DNA of 64,000 nucleotides. Source: Flavobacterium ammoniigenes. GTDB taxonomy: Bacteria > Bacteroidota > Bacteroidia > Flavobacteriales > Flavobacteriaceae. A program made the position numbers and the translations under genes. Under the pieces are notes generated by a model that saw nothing but the letters and a program-made list of their open reading frames with translations, was not told the origin of the DNA and searched no databases. Position 1 is the first letter of the stretch, and the number at the start of each line of letters is the position of its first letter. Of this stretch, positions 16,096-24,535 are shown in pieces. The stretch is taken from positions 1,178,001 to 1,242,000 of the forward strand of contig NZ_AP025184.1 in assembly GCF_020886055.1 (NCBI RefSeq). Direction: 5' to 3'.

Positions 16096-17397
16096 TTATT
16101 TTCCGCTAGGATTCATATAATCAACGGTTAGATTCGCCATTGCTTTCATGCCAAGCACAAATCCACTTTCGTCGATATAAAAATCAGGCGTATGATGAGA
16201 CGGCATCTCATCCGATTTCTTTCCTTTTGGCATACCGCCAAGGAAAAAGAAAAGTCCAGGAATTTTAGCTTGGTAGAAAGAAAAGTCTTCGGCTCCAGTT
16301 ACGGCTTCAGTTAAAATTACATTGTCTTTTCCCGCTGCATTTTCCAAAGTTGGTAGCATTTTTTCGGTTAGTTGTGGGTCATTGTAGGTAATAAGAGTTT
16401 TCTTAGTAATATCTACTACGGCAGTTGCACCTGCACTTTCAGCAATGTTTGTTGCAATTTGTTTTACTCTGGAATGAATATATTCTTGTGCCTTTTTATC
16501 TAAAGTTCGGATGGTTCCGCTCATATTTAATTCTTCAGGAATAATATTGCTTCGGATACCAGCATTGACTTGGCCAACACTAACTACAGCTGCATTTTCA
16601 GTTAGCGCCATATTTCTACTCACAATGGTTTGCAATCCTAAAATAATTTGCGATGAAGTGACAATGGGGTCAATTCCTTGCCAAGGTGTAGCCCCATGCG
16701 ATTGTTTACCGCTTACTTTAATTTTAAACCAATCTGACGAAGCCATGGTTCCTTTAGGGCGGTATTTTAGTTTACCCACTTCGGTTTGTGCATTGATATG
16801 AAGCCCAAAAATAACATCTACTTTCGGATTTTCTAATACTCCTTCTTTCACCATAAGTTCGGCTCCACCTTCTTCTCCTTCCGGGGCGCCTTCTTCGGCA
16901 GGTTGGAAAATAAATTTGACAGTACCTTTGATGTCTTTGCGTAACTCAGATAATATAGTTGCGGTTCCCATCAACATGGCTACATGGGTATCATGTCCAC
17001 AAGCATGCATGACCGCTACTTTTTGATTGTTGTATTCTCCTTCGGCTTTGGAAGCAAATGGAAGCTTAACTCGTTCTTTCACTGGAAGTGCATCCATATC
17101 GGCGCGAAGGGCCACTACAGGACCTGGTTTTCCGCCTTTTAATATCCCAACAACCCCTGTTTTCGCTACTCCTGTTTGGACTTGAATACCAATGCTTTTA
17201 AGATAGGTGGCAATTTTTTCAGCTGTTTTAAATTCGCTATTTCCTAATTCTGGATTTTGATGAAAGTCACGTCTCCACTGAATCACTTGATTTTCTAAAG
17301 CCGCAGCTTTTTGCGCAATTTTTGTTTTAAGAACGGTATTTTGAGCTTGAACAATTGAAGTTAGGGTAAGTGCAATACAGAATATTAGTTTTTTCAT
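16096..17397 (-). CDS. Exported M20-family amidohydrolase/peptidase
   Basis: The 433-residue product has a signal peptide (about 1-18, ending VQAQ) and the M20D pattern of N-acyl-amino-acid and hippurate amidohydrolases: ALRADMDALP, MHACGHDTHVAMLMG with the metal-binding Cys and His, FQPAEEG, a metal His in FGLHI, and a late GAEDFSFY. It likely removes acyl or peptide groups from amino acids outside the cytoplasm. The dimerisation domain (GxQSHGATPWQGIDPI) lies in the middle as expected. The natural substrate is unknown. Confidence 0.9.
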   Translation of the reverse strand: MKKLIFCIALTLTSIVQAQNTVLKTKIAQKAAALENQVIQWRRDFHQNPELGNSEFKTAEKIATYLKSIGIQVQTGVAKTGVVGILKGGKPGPVVALRADMDALPVKERVKLPFASKAEGEYNNQKVAVMHACGHDTHVAMLMGTATILSELRKDIKGTVKFIFQPAEEGAPEGEEGGAELMVKEGVLENPKVDVIFGLHINAQTEVGKLKYRPKGTMASSDWFKIKVSGKQSHGATPWQGIDPIVTSSQIILGLQTIVSRNMALTENAAVVSVGQVNAGIRSNIIPEELNMSGTIRTLDKKAQEYIHSRVKQIATNIAESAGATAVVDITKKTLITYNDPQLTEKMLPTLENAAGKDNVILTEAVTGAEDFSFYQAKIPGLFFFLGGMPKGKKSDEMPSHHTPDFYIDESGFVLGMKAMANLTVDYMNPSGK

Positions 17398-17480
17398 TTG
17401 GTGCTTATTTTAAAAAGTGTAAAAACCAAATATACAAAAACTATCGGCACTTTTACCTTGACAAAAATTAGGTTAGTGGA

Positions 17481-18575
17481 TTAGTTTTGGTTTTTCAAAC
17501 GCTTTTTAAATAGTTTTTCAAACTTTTCAATTTTAGGTTGGATCACCATTTTGCAATAGGGTTGATTCTTATTATTGTTGTAATAGTCTTGGTGATACTC
17601 TTCTGCTTTGTAAAATTGAGTGAGGGGCTCTATAGTAGTTACTACAGGACTATCATACACTTGAGCACTTTGTAAAGCCGCTATCACATTTTTCGCTTCT
17701 TGTTTTTCTTTTTCGTTAGTATAAAAAATAACGGAACGGTATTGTGTTCCTACATCAGCGCCTTGACGGTTAAGAGTTGTTGGGTCGTGAACGGTGAAAA
17801 AGACTTTAAAAATTTCGTCTGTATTAGTTTGGGTAGGATCGTAAGTTATTTGAACCACTTCGGCATGTCCTGTTGTACCAGAGCAAACCTCTTCATAGCT
17901 TGGGTTTTTTGTTCGGCCCCCAGCATAACCGGAAACTACCGATTGAACTCCCTTTAAATTATCATATACTGCTTCGACACACCAGTAACACCCGCCACCT
18001 AAAGTAATAGTGGCCAAACTTGTACTTGATTTTTTTGGATCTACATTGGGAACAAAATCCAATGAAATGGCATTCATGCAATATCTTTTTCCAGTGGGTT
18101 CCGGTCCGTCATTGAACAAATGTCCTAAATGACTATCACATCTGCCACATAACGCTTCCGTTCGAATCATGCCGTACGATTTGTCTAATTTGAAGACGAT
18201 ACTTTCTTTGTTTTCTTGTTCAAAAAAACTAGGCCAGCCACAACTACTGGTGAATTTTTGGTTGGATTCAAAAAGTTTGTAACCACAAGTAGCACAATAA
18301 TAAGTTCCTTTGGTTTCGTCATTCCACATGGTTCCGGTAAACGCTCTCTCGGTATCAGCTTCTCTTGCAACTGCATACAAATCAGGAGAGAGTATTTTTT
18401 TCCACTCGGCATTTGAAACGTTTAGTTTGCTCGTATCGGTATTGGAATAGTAAGGATTTTCGGGTTTAGAAATAGTATTCGACATAATTGTGGTATTGGA
18501 TTTATTTTGATTTGTTGTTTGGCCACAGGCATTTAAAAATAGCAAGGGGATCAATACTAAAAAGTAGTATTTCAT
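17481..18575 (-). CDS. msrAB: Bifunctional methionine sulfoxide reductase B/A, lipoprotein
   Basis: The protein repairs oxidised methionine: MsrB acts on the R and MsrA on the S sulfoxide. The 364-residue product starts with a lipoprotein signal, lipobox LNAC with C17. The MsrB domain comes first with zinc CxxC pairs (CATC, CGRC), GWPSF and the catalytic Cys in RYCMN; the MsrA domain follows with GGGCYWC and GYAGG. The B-then-A order with a lipid anchor places repair in the periplasm. The open frame continues upstream to 18617, but the signal peptide sets the start at ATG 18575. It is transcribed away from idi. Confidence 0.93.
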   Translation of the reverse strand: MKYYFLVLIPLLFLNACGQTTNQNKSNTTIMSNTISKPENPYYSNTDTSKLNVSNAEWKKILSPDLYAVAREADTERAFTGTMWNDETKGTYYCATCGYKLFESNQKFTSSCGWPSFFEQENKESIVFKLDKSYGMIRTEALCGRCDSHLGHLFNDGPEPTGKRYCMNAISLDFVPNVDPKKSSTSLATITLGGGCYWCVEAVYDNLKGVQSVVSGYAGGRTKNPSYEEVCSGTTGHAEVVQITYDPTQTNTDEIFKVFFTVHDPTTLNRQGADVGTQYRSVIFYTNEKEKQEAKNVIAALQSAQVYDSPVVTTIEPLTQFYKAEEYHQDYYNNNKNQPYCKMVIQPKIEKFEKLFKKRLKNQN

Positions 18576-18701
18576 ATTTTTGAATTTTAAATTAAAATGC
18601 AATTGAAATAAAAGCAATGTAAATTTAACTCATTTGTTGATTAGACATTCGTTAAACTTTGTTTAAAATAAAAATTCAACGTTCATGCTCCATCTTTTTT
18701 G

Positions 18702-18709
18702 TATTTTTG
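18702..18709 (+). promoter_or_regulatory. Putative -7 box of idi-queD-bcp
   Basis: TATTTTTG matches TAnnTTTG and lies 17 nt before the ATG at 18727, implying a very short leader. Confidence 0.45.
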
Positions 18710-18726
18710 GCAATCAATAGTTGTAT

Positions 18727-19254
18727 ATGATCGAAGAGAATGTAATATTAGTGAATGAAAAAGACGAGCCTATTGGGTTGATGCCTAAGATGGAAGCGCA
18801 TGAAAAAGCAGTATTACATCGTGCTTTTTCGGTTTTTGTTTTGAATGACAAAAACGAAATCATGTTGCAACAACGAGCGCATCACAAATACCATTCGCCT
18901 TTGTTGTGGACCAATACTTGTTGTAGTCATCAACGTGAAGGTGAAACAAATATCCAAGCGGGGAGTCGACGACTTTTTGAAGAAATGGGTTTTCAAACCG
19001 ATTTGAAAGAATTGTTTCATTTCATTTATAAAGCCCCCTTTGATAATGGATTGACAGAGCATGAATTGGATCATGTAATGATAGGGTATTACAATGATGA
19101 ACCTAAAATCAATACAGAGGAAGTTGAAGATTGGAAATGGATGCCAATTGAAGCAGTAAAATCAGACATTCAGAATAATCCCGATTTGTATACCATTTGG
19201 TTCAAAATTATTTTTGACCAATTTTATCATTTTCTAGAAGAACACACCCTTTAA
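18727..19254 (+). CDS. idi: Isopentenyl-diphosphate delta-isomerase, type 1
   Basis: Idi interconverts isopentenyl and dimethylallyl diphosphate for isoprenoid synthesis in the cytoplasm. The 175-residue product is a Nudix-fold protein with the catalytic C66 in WTNTCCSH, REGE followed by the RRLFEEMGF helix, and the catalytic Glu in HELDHVMIG. An in-frame TTG at 18721 would add two residues, but ATG 18727 is preferred. Ten bases separate it from queD and bcp follows with a one-base overlap, so the three are probably cotranscribed although their pathways differ. Confidence 0.94.
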   Translation: MIEENVILVNEKDEPIGLMPKMEAHEKAVLHRAFSVFVLNDKNEIMLQQRAHHKYHSPLLWTNTCCSHQREGETNIQAGSRRLFEEMGFQTDLKELFHFIYKAPFDNGLTEHELDHVMIGYYNDEPKINTEEVEDWKWMPIEAVKSDIQNNPDLYTIWFKIIFDQFYHFLEEHTL

Positions 19255-19264
19255 TTTATTTCAA

Positions 19265-19675
19265 ATGAGAGTTACGATTTCACGAAAAGCCCATTTCAAT
19301 GCGGCGCACCGTTTGTACAGAAAAGATTGGTCATTTGAACAAAATGATGCTGTTTTTGGAAAATGCAACAATCCTAATTTTCACGGACATAATTACGAAC
19401 TCATTGCAAGTGTTACTGGACCAATTGATCCCGAAACAGGTTATGTTATGGATGTTAAATTCCTTTCGGATATCATCAAAGAAGAAGTTGAAAATCAAAT
19501 GGATCATAAAAATTTGAATCTGGATGTTCCTGAATTTAAAGAGTTGAATCCAACAGCTGAAAATATTGTGGTGGTAATTTGGAATAAAATGAGAAAAAGA
19601 ATTCCAGCTGCCCTTGATTTGGAAGTAGTTTTATATGAAACACCGCGTAATTTTGTAACCTATAAAGGAGAATAA
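19265..19675 (+). CDS. queD: 6-carboxy-5,6,7,8-tetrahydropterin synthase-like protein
   Basis: The 136-residue product belongs to the PTPS/QueD family, which turns 7,8-dihydroneopterin triphosphate into 6-carboxytetrahydropterin in queuosine synthesis or into a tetrahydropterin precursor. It has the zinc histidines in HFNAAHRL and HGHNYEL, a Cys in FGKCNNPNFHGH, and the DHKNLN stretch. QueD is the more common bacterial role, but a pterin role cannot be excluded since no other que gene is nearby. The stop TAA shares its last base with the ATG of the next gene. Confidence 0.88.
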   Translation: MRVTISRKAHFNAAHRLYRKDWSFEQNDAVFGKCNNPNFHGHNYELIASVTGPIDPETGYVMDVKFLSDIIKEEVENQMDHKNLNLDVPEFKELNPTAENIVVVIWNKMRKRIPAALDLEVVLYETPRNFVTYKGE

Positions 19676-20136
19676 TGGCATTGGCAATAGGAGATCAAGT
19701 TCCACAATTTAAGACGACAGATACCAACGGCAATGTTTTTGACAGTACAACTATTGTTGGAAAAAAACCATTGGTGCTTTATTTTTATCCTAAGGATAAT
19801 ACGCCAGGATGTACCGCACAAGCCTGTAGTTTTAGAGATCAATACGAAGATTTTTTAGATTTAGGGGCTGAGGTGATAGGAGTTAGTGGCGATGATTTTG
19901 CTTCTCACCAAAAATTCACTTCGCAATACCGACTCCCTTTTTTGCTTTTGTCGGATACGAATAGAAAAATTAGGAAATTATTTGGTGTTCCAACAGCTTT
20001 ATTGGGAATGCTTCCAGGCAGAGTAACCTATGTTATTGATTCGAATGGAATAATTCAAATGGTTTTCAATAGTATGTTGGCAGGTCAACACCTTTCAAAG
20101 GCACTTGCAGCAGTTAAAAAAATAGCTGCTCAATAA
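19675..20136 (+). CDS. bcp: Thioredoxin-dependent peroxiredoxin (BCP type)
   Basis: BCP-type peroxiredoxins reduce hydrogen and organic peroxides using thioredoxin. The 153-residue product has the peroxidatic C46 in TPGCTAQACSFRD and the resolving C51 five residues later, the classical atypical two-Cys arrangement of this subfamily. Length and the Y-FYPKD strand before the active site are normal. It starts inside the stop of queD and is therefore translationally coupled. No signal peptide is present, so it is cytoplasmic. Confidence 0.93.
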   Translation: MALAIGDQVPQFKTTDTNGNVFDSTTIVGKKPLVLYFYPKDNTPGCTAQACSFRDQYEDFLDLGAEVIGVSGDDFASHQKFTSQYRLPFLLLSDTNRKIRKLFGVPTALLGMLPGRVTYVIDSNGIIQMVFNSMLAGQHLSKALAAVKKIAAQ

Positions 20137-20253
20137 AAAAAAATCTCGTATTCCTTTGCTAGGCATCGGCTACTTTAATTATTTTTCATGTAGATGGAAA
20201 CACTTCTATTTTAGAAATTTACATTTCGTAGCAAGGAATAGAAAGATTATGTG

Positions 20254-20261
20254 TACTTTTG
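20254..20261 (+). promoter_or_regulatory. Putative -7 box of the 88-residue protein gene
   Basis: TACTTTTG matches TAnnTTTG and lies 27 nt before the ATG at 20289. It overlaps the start of the longer open frame and so supports ATG 20289. Confidence 0.5.
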
Positions 20262-20288
20262 CCCACGCAAATTAAAATAAAAAATAAA

Positions 20289-20555
20289 ATGGCAAACGTT
20301 AAGAATTTAAAGAAAGACATCAACTACGTTTTAGGAGATATTATTGAAGCAGTTTATTTGTTTGAAATTTCTACTTCAGGAGTTCCAACACCAGAAACGA
20401 ATGCTTTGATTGATGAAGCTATTGCAGCTTTTGATGTATTGATCACTAAAGTAAACGCTAAAAACGTTGAAAACAAAAAAGCTCACTTCAAACAAATCAA
20501 TGTTGAATTGGAACAAACTGCTAATCAATTGATTGCTAAAATCAACGAATTATAG
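20289..20555 (+). CDS. Conserved small helical hypothetical protein (88 residues)
   Basis: I do not recognise the function. The product MANVKNLKKDINY... is 88 residues, without Cys or Trp, acidic, and predicted almost wholly helical, with a middle Thr-Ser-Gly-Val-Pro turn that could join two long helices. It has its own -7 box and A-rich leader and sits alone between bcp and tRNA-Thr. Similar short proteins are, to my recollection, widespread in Flavobacteriia. A structural or nucleoid-type role would fit a small abundant protein, but that is speculation. Confidence 0.75.
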   Translation: MANVKNLKKDINYVLGDIIEAVYLFEISTSGVPTPETNALIDEAIAAFDVLITKVNAKNVENKKAHFKQINVELEQTANQLIAKINEL

Positions 20556-20588
20556 TCGAAAAAAACGGTAAAAAAGTGTTGAATTATT

Positions 20589-20618
20589 TTGGAAAATTAA
20601 ATTTCAGAATTATATTTG
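20589..20618 (+). promoter_or_regulatory. Promoter of tRNA-Thr (-33/-7)
   Basis: TTG at 20589-20591 is followed after exactly 19 nt by TATATTTG at 20611-20618, a full match to the TTG-N19-TAnnTTTG pattern. The tRNA begins 16 nt further on. Confidence 0.65.
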
Positions 20619-20633
20619 CACCCGTTATACGCT

Positions 20634-20707
20634 GCCAGCGTAGCTCAGTTGGCTAGAGCAGCTGATTTGTAATCAGCAGGTCGTGGGTTCGAGTCCCTCC
20701 GCCGGCT
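20634..20707 (+). tRNA. tRNA-Thr (anticodon UGU), CCA encoded
   Basis: The cloverleaf folds with D-stem GCTC/GAGC, anticodon stem GCTGA/TCAGC around the loop TTTGTAA (anticodon TGT, reads ACA), a five-base variable loop and the T-loop TTCGAGT. CCA is encoded at 20708-20710. Two imperfections stand out: A4 faces C69 in the acceptor stem (GCCAGCG against CGCCGGC) and T50 faces T64 in the T-stem. The tRNA stands alone with its own promoter and is followed by a terminator. Confidence 0.95.
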
Positions 20708-20710
20708 CCA

Positions 20711-20740
20711 AAAACCACAACGCAAGTTGTGGTTTTTTTT
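20711..20740 (+). terminator. Rho-independent terminator after tRNA-Thr
   Basis: AAAACCACAAC and GTTGTGGTTTT pair around a GCAA loop and are followed by a run of T, immediately after the encoded CCA. Confidence 0.75.
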
Positions 20741-20757
20741 ATGGCCTTAAATGGCAA

Positions 20758-20791
20758 TAAAAAAACCGTCAAATTAATTGACGGTTTTTTT
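20758..20791. terminator. Bidirectional terminator between tRNA-Thr and the DUF4369 gene
   Basis: A perfect stem of about 13 bp, A-rich then CCGTCAA against TTGACGG then T-rich, with a TTAA loop. T runs on both strands make it usable in both directions; the DUF4369 gene ends at 20809 on the minus strand. Confidence 0.75.
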
Positions 20792-20808
20792 ATTTTGAAT
20801 AGTTTGTT

Positions 20809-21519
20809 TTATTGTTGCTTTTTGATTGAAGCAATATACTCTGTTAATTTCTTTCCGTAAAGTGATTGAACAACCTTTGGTGACAAGGATTTATGAATCG
20901 TATCCAAATATTTTAAATTAATATCATAGATCTCTGAAAGTGCTATATATGGAGCTACTTCATAATCTTTATTATTGATGGCAAAGTTGGTTGCATACAA
21001 GTATTTTCTTTTAATGTTAGTTTCTTGTTTAGCAATGATACCATTCAATTCAATTTCATTTTTACTTTTCATTGCTTTGAATTTTTTCTCTATTAAAGTC
21101 AAACTCTCATCTTGAAAACGCTTATCTACTTTTTTGTACTCATAATATAAATCTTGATTTTTTGACCCTGTTACTTTTGCATCAGCAATGTAGTTTTCTA
21201 GATTTGTTTCGATACTAATGTCTCCTGGTTCAGCAAAGAATAATAAATTATTATCTAAAGAATTACTGACACCTCTGTCTAAGAATAGATACAGCATTTC
21301 AGGTGATTGTAAGTTGATATTAGTTTCAAAATTGGAGTTTCCATCGATTGCAATTGTATCTAATGCGACTAATTTATTATTAGCAACTCGTTGTACATAT
21401 AAGGTCCCTTTTTTTAAACCTTTAATGTTCCCTGTTAGGTGCAGGTTGTTTTCTGATTTTTTTTCAGAACAGGCGAATAGTAATGTAATGGCTATGATAG
21501 CGATACTAATTTTTTTCAT
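20809..21519 (-). CDS. DUF4369-type lipoprotein without a thioredoxin domain
   Basis: The 236-residue product has a lipoprotein signal with lipobox LFAC (C17) and an N-terminal beta-rich domain (HLTGNIKGLKKGTLYVQR, ALDTIAIDG, GNSNFET) typical of DUF4369. In many Bacteroidota this domain precedes an AhpC/TSA thioredoxin-like domain. Here the remaining 120 residues are mostly charged helix and hold no CxxC, so the redox half is missing. The role is unknown; it is probably anchored to the outer or inner membrane on the periplasmic side. Its C-terminus ends beside a bidirectional terminator. Confidence 0.75.
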   Translation of the reverse strand: MKKISIAIIAITLLFACSEKKSENNLHLTGNIKGLKKGTLYVQRVANNKLVALDTIAIDGNSNFETNINLQSPEMLYLFLDRGVSNSLDNNLLFFAEPGDISIETNLENYIADAKVTGSKNQDLYYEYKKVDKRFQDESLTLIEKKFKAMKSKNEIELNGIIAKQETNIKRKYLYATNFAINNKDYEVAPYIALSEIYDINLKYLDTIHKSLSPKVVQSLYGKKLTEYIASIKKQQ

Positions 21520-21576
21520 GTATTTGTATTTTGCCGCAAAATAACGAAAATTGTTGGAAAGCGAGATTGAATTTTA

Positions 21577-21606
21577 AAAAAAAACCCAATCTATTTCTAA
21601 ATTGGG
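21577..21606 (-). terminator. Terminator of the M61 peptidase gene
   Basis: On the minus strand CCCAAT pairs with ATTGGG around a loop of about 11 bases and is followed by nine T, 24 nt after the M61 stop codon. Confidence 0.65.
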
Positions 21607-21629
21607 ATTTTGGAGGAATTAATTTATTT

Positions 21630-23489
21630 TTAACTTTTCATCCAAGCATTTTTCATATTGGATTTTGAAGTGTCTGTAGCTTTCAAACCTTCAATTTCTT
21701 CATAGGGTAAATGAACTTTTCCAGTGATGATTTGTTCTTTACCGTCTCTTTTAATTTTGATGGTGATAGCGTCATTTTCTTTCCAATTTTCGCTATCGCC
21801 AATCATTTCATAAATGTTATCCAAAGTATAGGCTTTGTTGTTAATAGCCATAATTATATCTTTGGCTCTAAGATCCAAACTTGTATAAAACTCGATTAAT
21901 TCAGTATCAGGTCGTACTAAAATTTCTTTGGTTTCTTTATTAACGGTAATGTAAGGCGATTGTCCTTTTAAGAAAACGTTACCCGCTTTTTTGTCTTTCG
22001 TTTTGATTACTCCAACTTTAGCAAGGAATGTTTCGTAAGGAATTGGTGTTGGTCCTGAAACATAGGTACTTAAAAACGCACCCACTTCAGGATACGTTAA
22101 AGCTGTAATTTTGGCAAATAATTCTTCGTCATTAAACGCTTTGGTTACACCATATTCATTCGATAATTGTTGCATTAAATTCAAAATACCTTTTTCGCCA
22201 TTGCTTTTTTCGCGGATAATAATATCAATACACATTCCAATTAACGCTCCTTTTTGGTATACATTTAAGTATTGCTCTTTGTATGGACTTTTCAATACGT
22301 TAGCACTCATAGTAGTAAAAGGCATAGTATCGTTATACGATTTTGACTGTTCCATTTTCTCAGCAATTCGATTTAAAAAATCAGTTTCATCAATTAATCC
22401 TTGGTTGATTTGGAACAAATTGGCAAAATATTCGGTCACCCCTTCGTACATCCATAGATGTTGTGACATTTTTGGCGAATTATAATCAAAGTATTGAATT
22501 TCGTTTGAATGAACCGTTAATGGCGTTAGAATATGAAAAAACTCATGCGAAACGACATCAATCATTGATTTTTGCAATTCAGCCAAAGGCATCATTTCTG
22601 GTAATACAACTGTGGTAACTGTTGGGTGTTCCAATGCGCCAAAACCTTTGGCATCATTAGGTTGCATTGATGACAAGTACAATAAAACCGAGTACTTCTT
22701 AGTAGAATTAATATTGCCTAAAAAGGTTTTTTGAGCGGTCATCATTTTTTTCATTTCAGGCGTGATGCTTTCAGCAGTTACTTTACCTGAAGGGGAATAC
22801 ACTACAATTTGTATGTCCATTCCGTTAACATTAAAAGAAGTGTAATCGGGTTTAGCATACATAATTGGGTTTTCAACTAATTCAGCATATCGCGGTGTGT
22901 TAAAAACGTCTTTAGTAGCACTAGCATCAGAGTCAATCATAGACGTAGCTCCCCAAAGTGTTTCGGGATGCGTGATGGTAACTTGATACGGAAGGTCTTT
23001 TTGGTCTTGGAAATAGCCTACAAAACCATGTGTGTTGATCATGAAGTTTTTTCCTGCCTCAATGTTGGTTCCAGCTGGTGAAAAAATATCAGTTCCAAAG
23101 CTTCCACCTTTTTCAGTATCAAAAGTATCATTGACTAAATAGGTGATTTTGGCTAAACTTTTAGCAGATGAAATTGACCAAGTATTGTCGTCTGTTTTGG
23201 TAACAGCTAGAGCGGTTCCTTTAACATCAAAAGCCTTTAGATCCTCAATGTTTTTCCCGTAATTATCCTCAGAATAGGTTCCAGGAACAATTTTAGGAAT
23301 ACTGTAGGTAATTTTATCTGATTTGATTTTGGGTGCTTGAACGGTTACTTTTACTTTGTCGTCTTTCACATCTATCAGGTCGATACCTACTTTAATATCT
23401 TGAGTAGGAGTTGATTTTTTTTGGGCGTTTGCAGTGTAGCTGTTATAAAGAAAAGCTACTAAAGCAAGGGCAATTATTGATTTTTTCAT
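21630..23489 (-). CDS. Exported M61-family metallopeptidase
   Basis: M61 enzymes are glycyl-type aminopeptidases. The 619-residue product has a signal peptide (about 1-22, ending ANAQ), a long N-terminal beta domain, the zinc motif HEFFH at 315-319, and a following EGVTEYFANLF helix with the third ligand Glu. The last part (about 520-600) has a PDZ-like run with IIMAINNKAYTLDNI. This order N-domain, peptidase, PDZ fits the family. It probably trims peptides in the periplasm. It is followed on the same strand by its own terminator, while the alpha/beta hydrolase lies upstream. Confidence 0.88.
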   Translation of the reverse strand: MKKSIIALALVAFLYNSYTANAQKKSTPTQDIKVGIDLIDVKDDKVKVTVQAPKIKSDKITYSIPKIVPGTYSEDNYGKNIEDLKAFDVKGTALAVTKTDDNTWSISSAKSLAKITYLVNDTFDTEKGGSFGTDIFSPAGTNIEAGKNFMINTHGFVGYFQDQKDLPYQVTITHPETLWGATSMIDSDASATKDVFNTPRYAELVENPIMYAKPDYTSFNVNGMDIQIVVYSPSGKVTAESITPEMKKMMTAQKTFLGNINSTKKYSVLLYLSSMQPNDAKGFGALEHPTVTTVVLPEMMPLAELQKSMIDVVSHEFFHILTPLTVHSNEIQYFDYNSPKMSQHLWMYEGVTEYFANLFQINQGLIDETDFLNRIAEKMEQSKSYNDTMPFTTMSANVLKSPYKEQYLNVYQKGALIGMCIDIIIREKSNGEKGILNLMQQLSNEYGVTKAFNDEELFAKITALTYPEVGAFLSTYVSGPTPIPYETFLAKVGVIKTKDKKAGNVFLKGQSPYITVNKETKEILVRPDTELIEFYTSLDLRAKDIIMAINNKAYTLDNIYEMIGDSENWKENDAITIKIKRDGKEQIITGKVHLPYEEIEGLKATDTSKSNMKNAWMKS

Positions 23490-23546
23490 TTTGAATTATT
23501 TTGATTGTGTTGTTAGTATTCTTTTTTAGGTAAATGTTACACTTAC

Positions 23547-24485
23547 CTATAAGGACTGTATAAATGTAGAAATTATAAGCGATAATTCTGTACTTATTGG
23601 TAATTCAGGATTGGTGTAGGATGCTTTATTCTCAATATCGTCTCCCTGAATTACTTTGAATATGTGATTCATATTTGAAATAATATGGAGTTGTGCATTG
23701 GGTTTTGCTTGTTGCAATAGTTGTGCATCTTGCACACTCACTTGTATGTCTTTGTCACCATTGATTAGCAAGCTTGGAATCTGTAATTTTTTGATTTCAT
23801 TTTGCGGATGGTATTTGATCCACGAAATCATGTACGGTTGCACACTCGCTCTAAATAATGAAGCGAGCATTTGGTTTTTTAATTCGAAGGTATTTCCATT
23901 TTTTAAAGTAGCTAAGTTTTTTTCTACTTCTTCTTTTAGAAAAGGAGCTTGTTTTCCAATTTGTTCCAAAAGTACTTCATCTATAGGACGACCGGCTCCA
24001 GCTATTGAGATATAAGCATCGGCATTTCCATTAGCCGCAACCATTCCAATTAAGGCTCCTTCGCTGTGCCCGGCAACAGTAATGGAGTGGTATTTTTTTT
24101 GATTTTTAAAATAAAGTATCACTGCTTTAGCATCATCTATAAAGTTATCAAAGGTAAGGCTAGCTTCATCTAATTTTCCAGAAGCCATTTGAGCAAAAAT
24201 ACGTTTGTCATAACTGTAAACGGCAATGTCATTATTGACTAAAGATTCCGCTAACAATTTTAAAGAGTTGTTAGTCAGTCCAATTTGATTTCCATCTCTA
24301 TTGGTTGGACCTGATCCTGCTATGAGGATGACTAGCTTAGTTGCGTTATTTTGCTTTAATGGAGTATACAAAGTCCCATTTAACAGTGAATTTATAGCAA
24401 TGTTTTCTGTTTTAAATAGTGGGTTGTTTTGCGAAAAAGCAGCTGACGATGCAATCAATATGAGTATATAAAGTAATTTTTTCAT
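23547..24485 (-). CDS. Exported alpha/beta hydrolase
   Basis: The 312-residue product has a signal peptide (about 1-18, ending AFSQ) and an alpha/beta-hydrolase fold: LVILIAGSGPTNRDG (oxyanion region), the nucleophile elbow AGHSEGALIG, a late Asp in INGDKDIQV and a His in NMNHIFK. The substrate is not known; such exported serine hydrolases are often esterases or peptidases. It lies 57 bp upstream of the M61 gene on the same strand. Confidence 0.82.
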   Translation of the reverse strand: MKKLLYILILIASSAAFSQNNPLFKTENIAINSLLNGTLYTPLKQNNATKLVILIAGSGPTNRDGNQIGLTNNSLKLLAESLVNNDIAVYSYDKRIFAQMASGKLDEASLTFDNFIDDAKAVILYFKNQKKYHSITVAGHSEGALIGMVAANGNADAYISIAGAGRPIDEVLLEQIGKQAPFLKEEVEKNLATLKNGNTFELKNQMLASLFRASVQPYMISWIKYHPQNEIKKLQIPSLLINGDKDIQVSVQDAQLLQQAKPNAQLHIISNMNHIFKVIQGDDIENKASYTNPELPISTELSLIISTFIQSL

Positions 24486-24504
24486 AGTTTGGTTATCGAA
24501 TAAA

Positions 24505-24531
24505 AAAACTCCTGTTTATTCAGGAGTTTTT
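24505..24531 (-). terminator. Terminator of the DUF2805 gene
   Basis: AAAACTCCTG pairs with CAGGAGTTTT around a six-base loop, with T runs on the minus-strand 3' side, a few bases after the gene's stop codon at 24536. Confidence 0.65.
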
Positions 24532-24535
24532 CATA

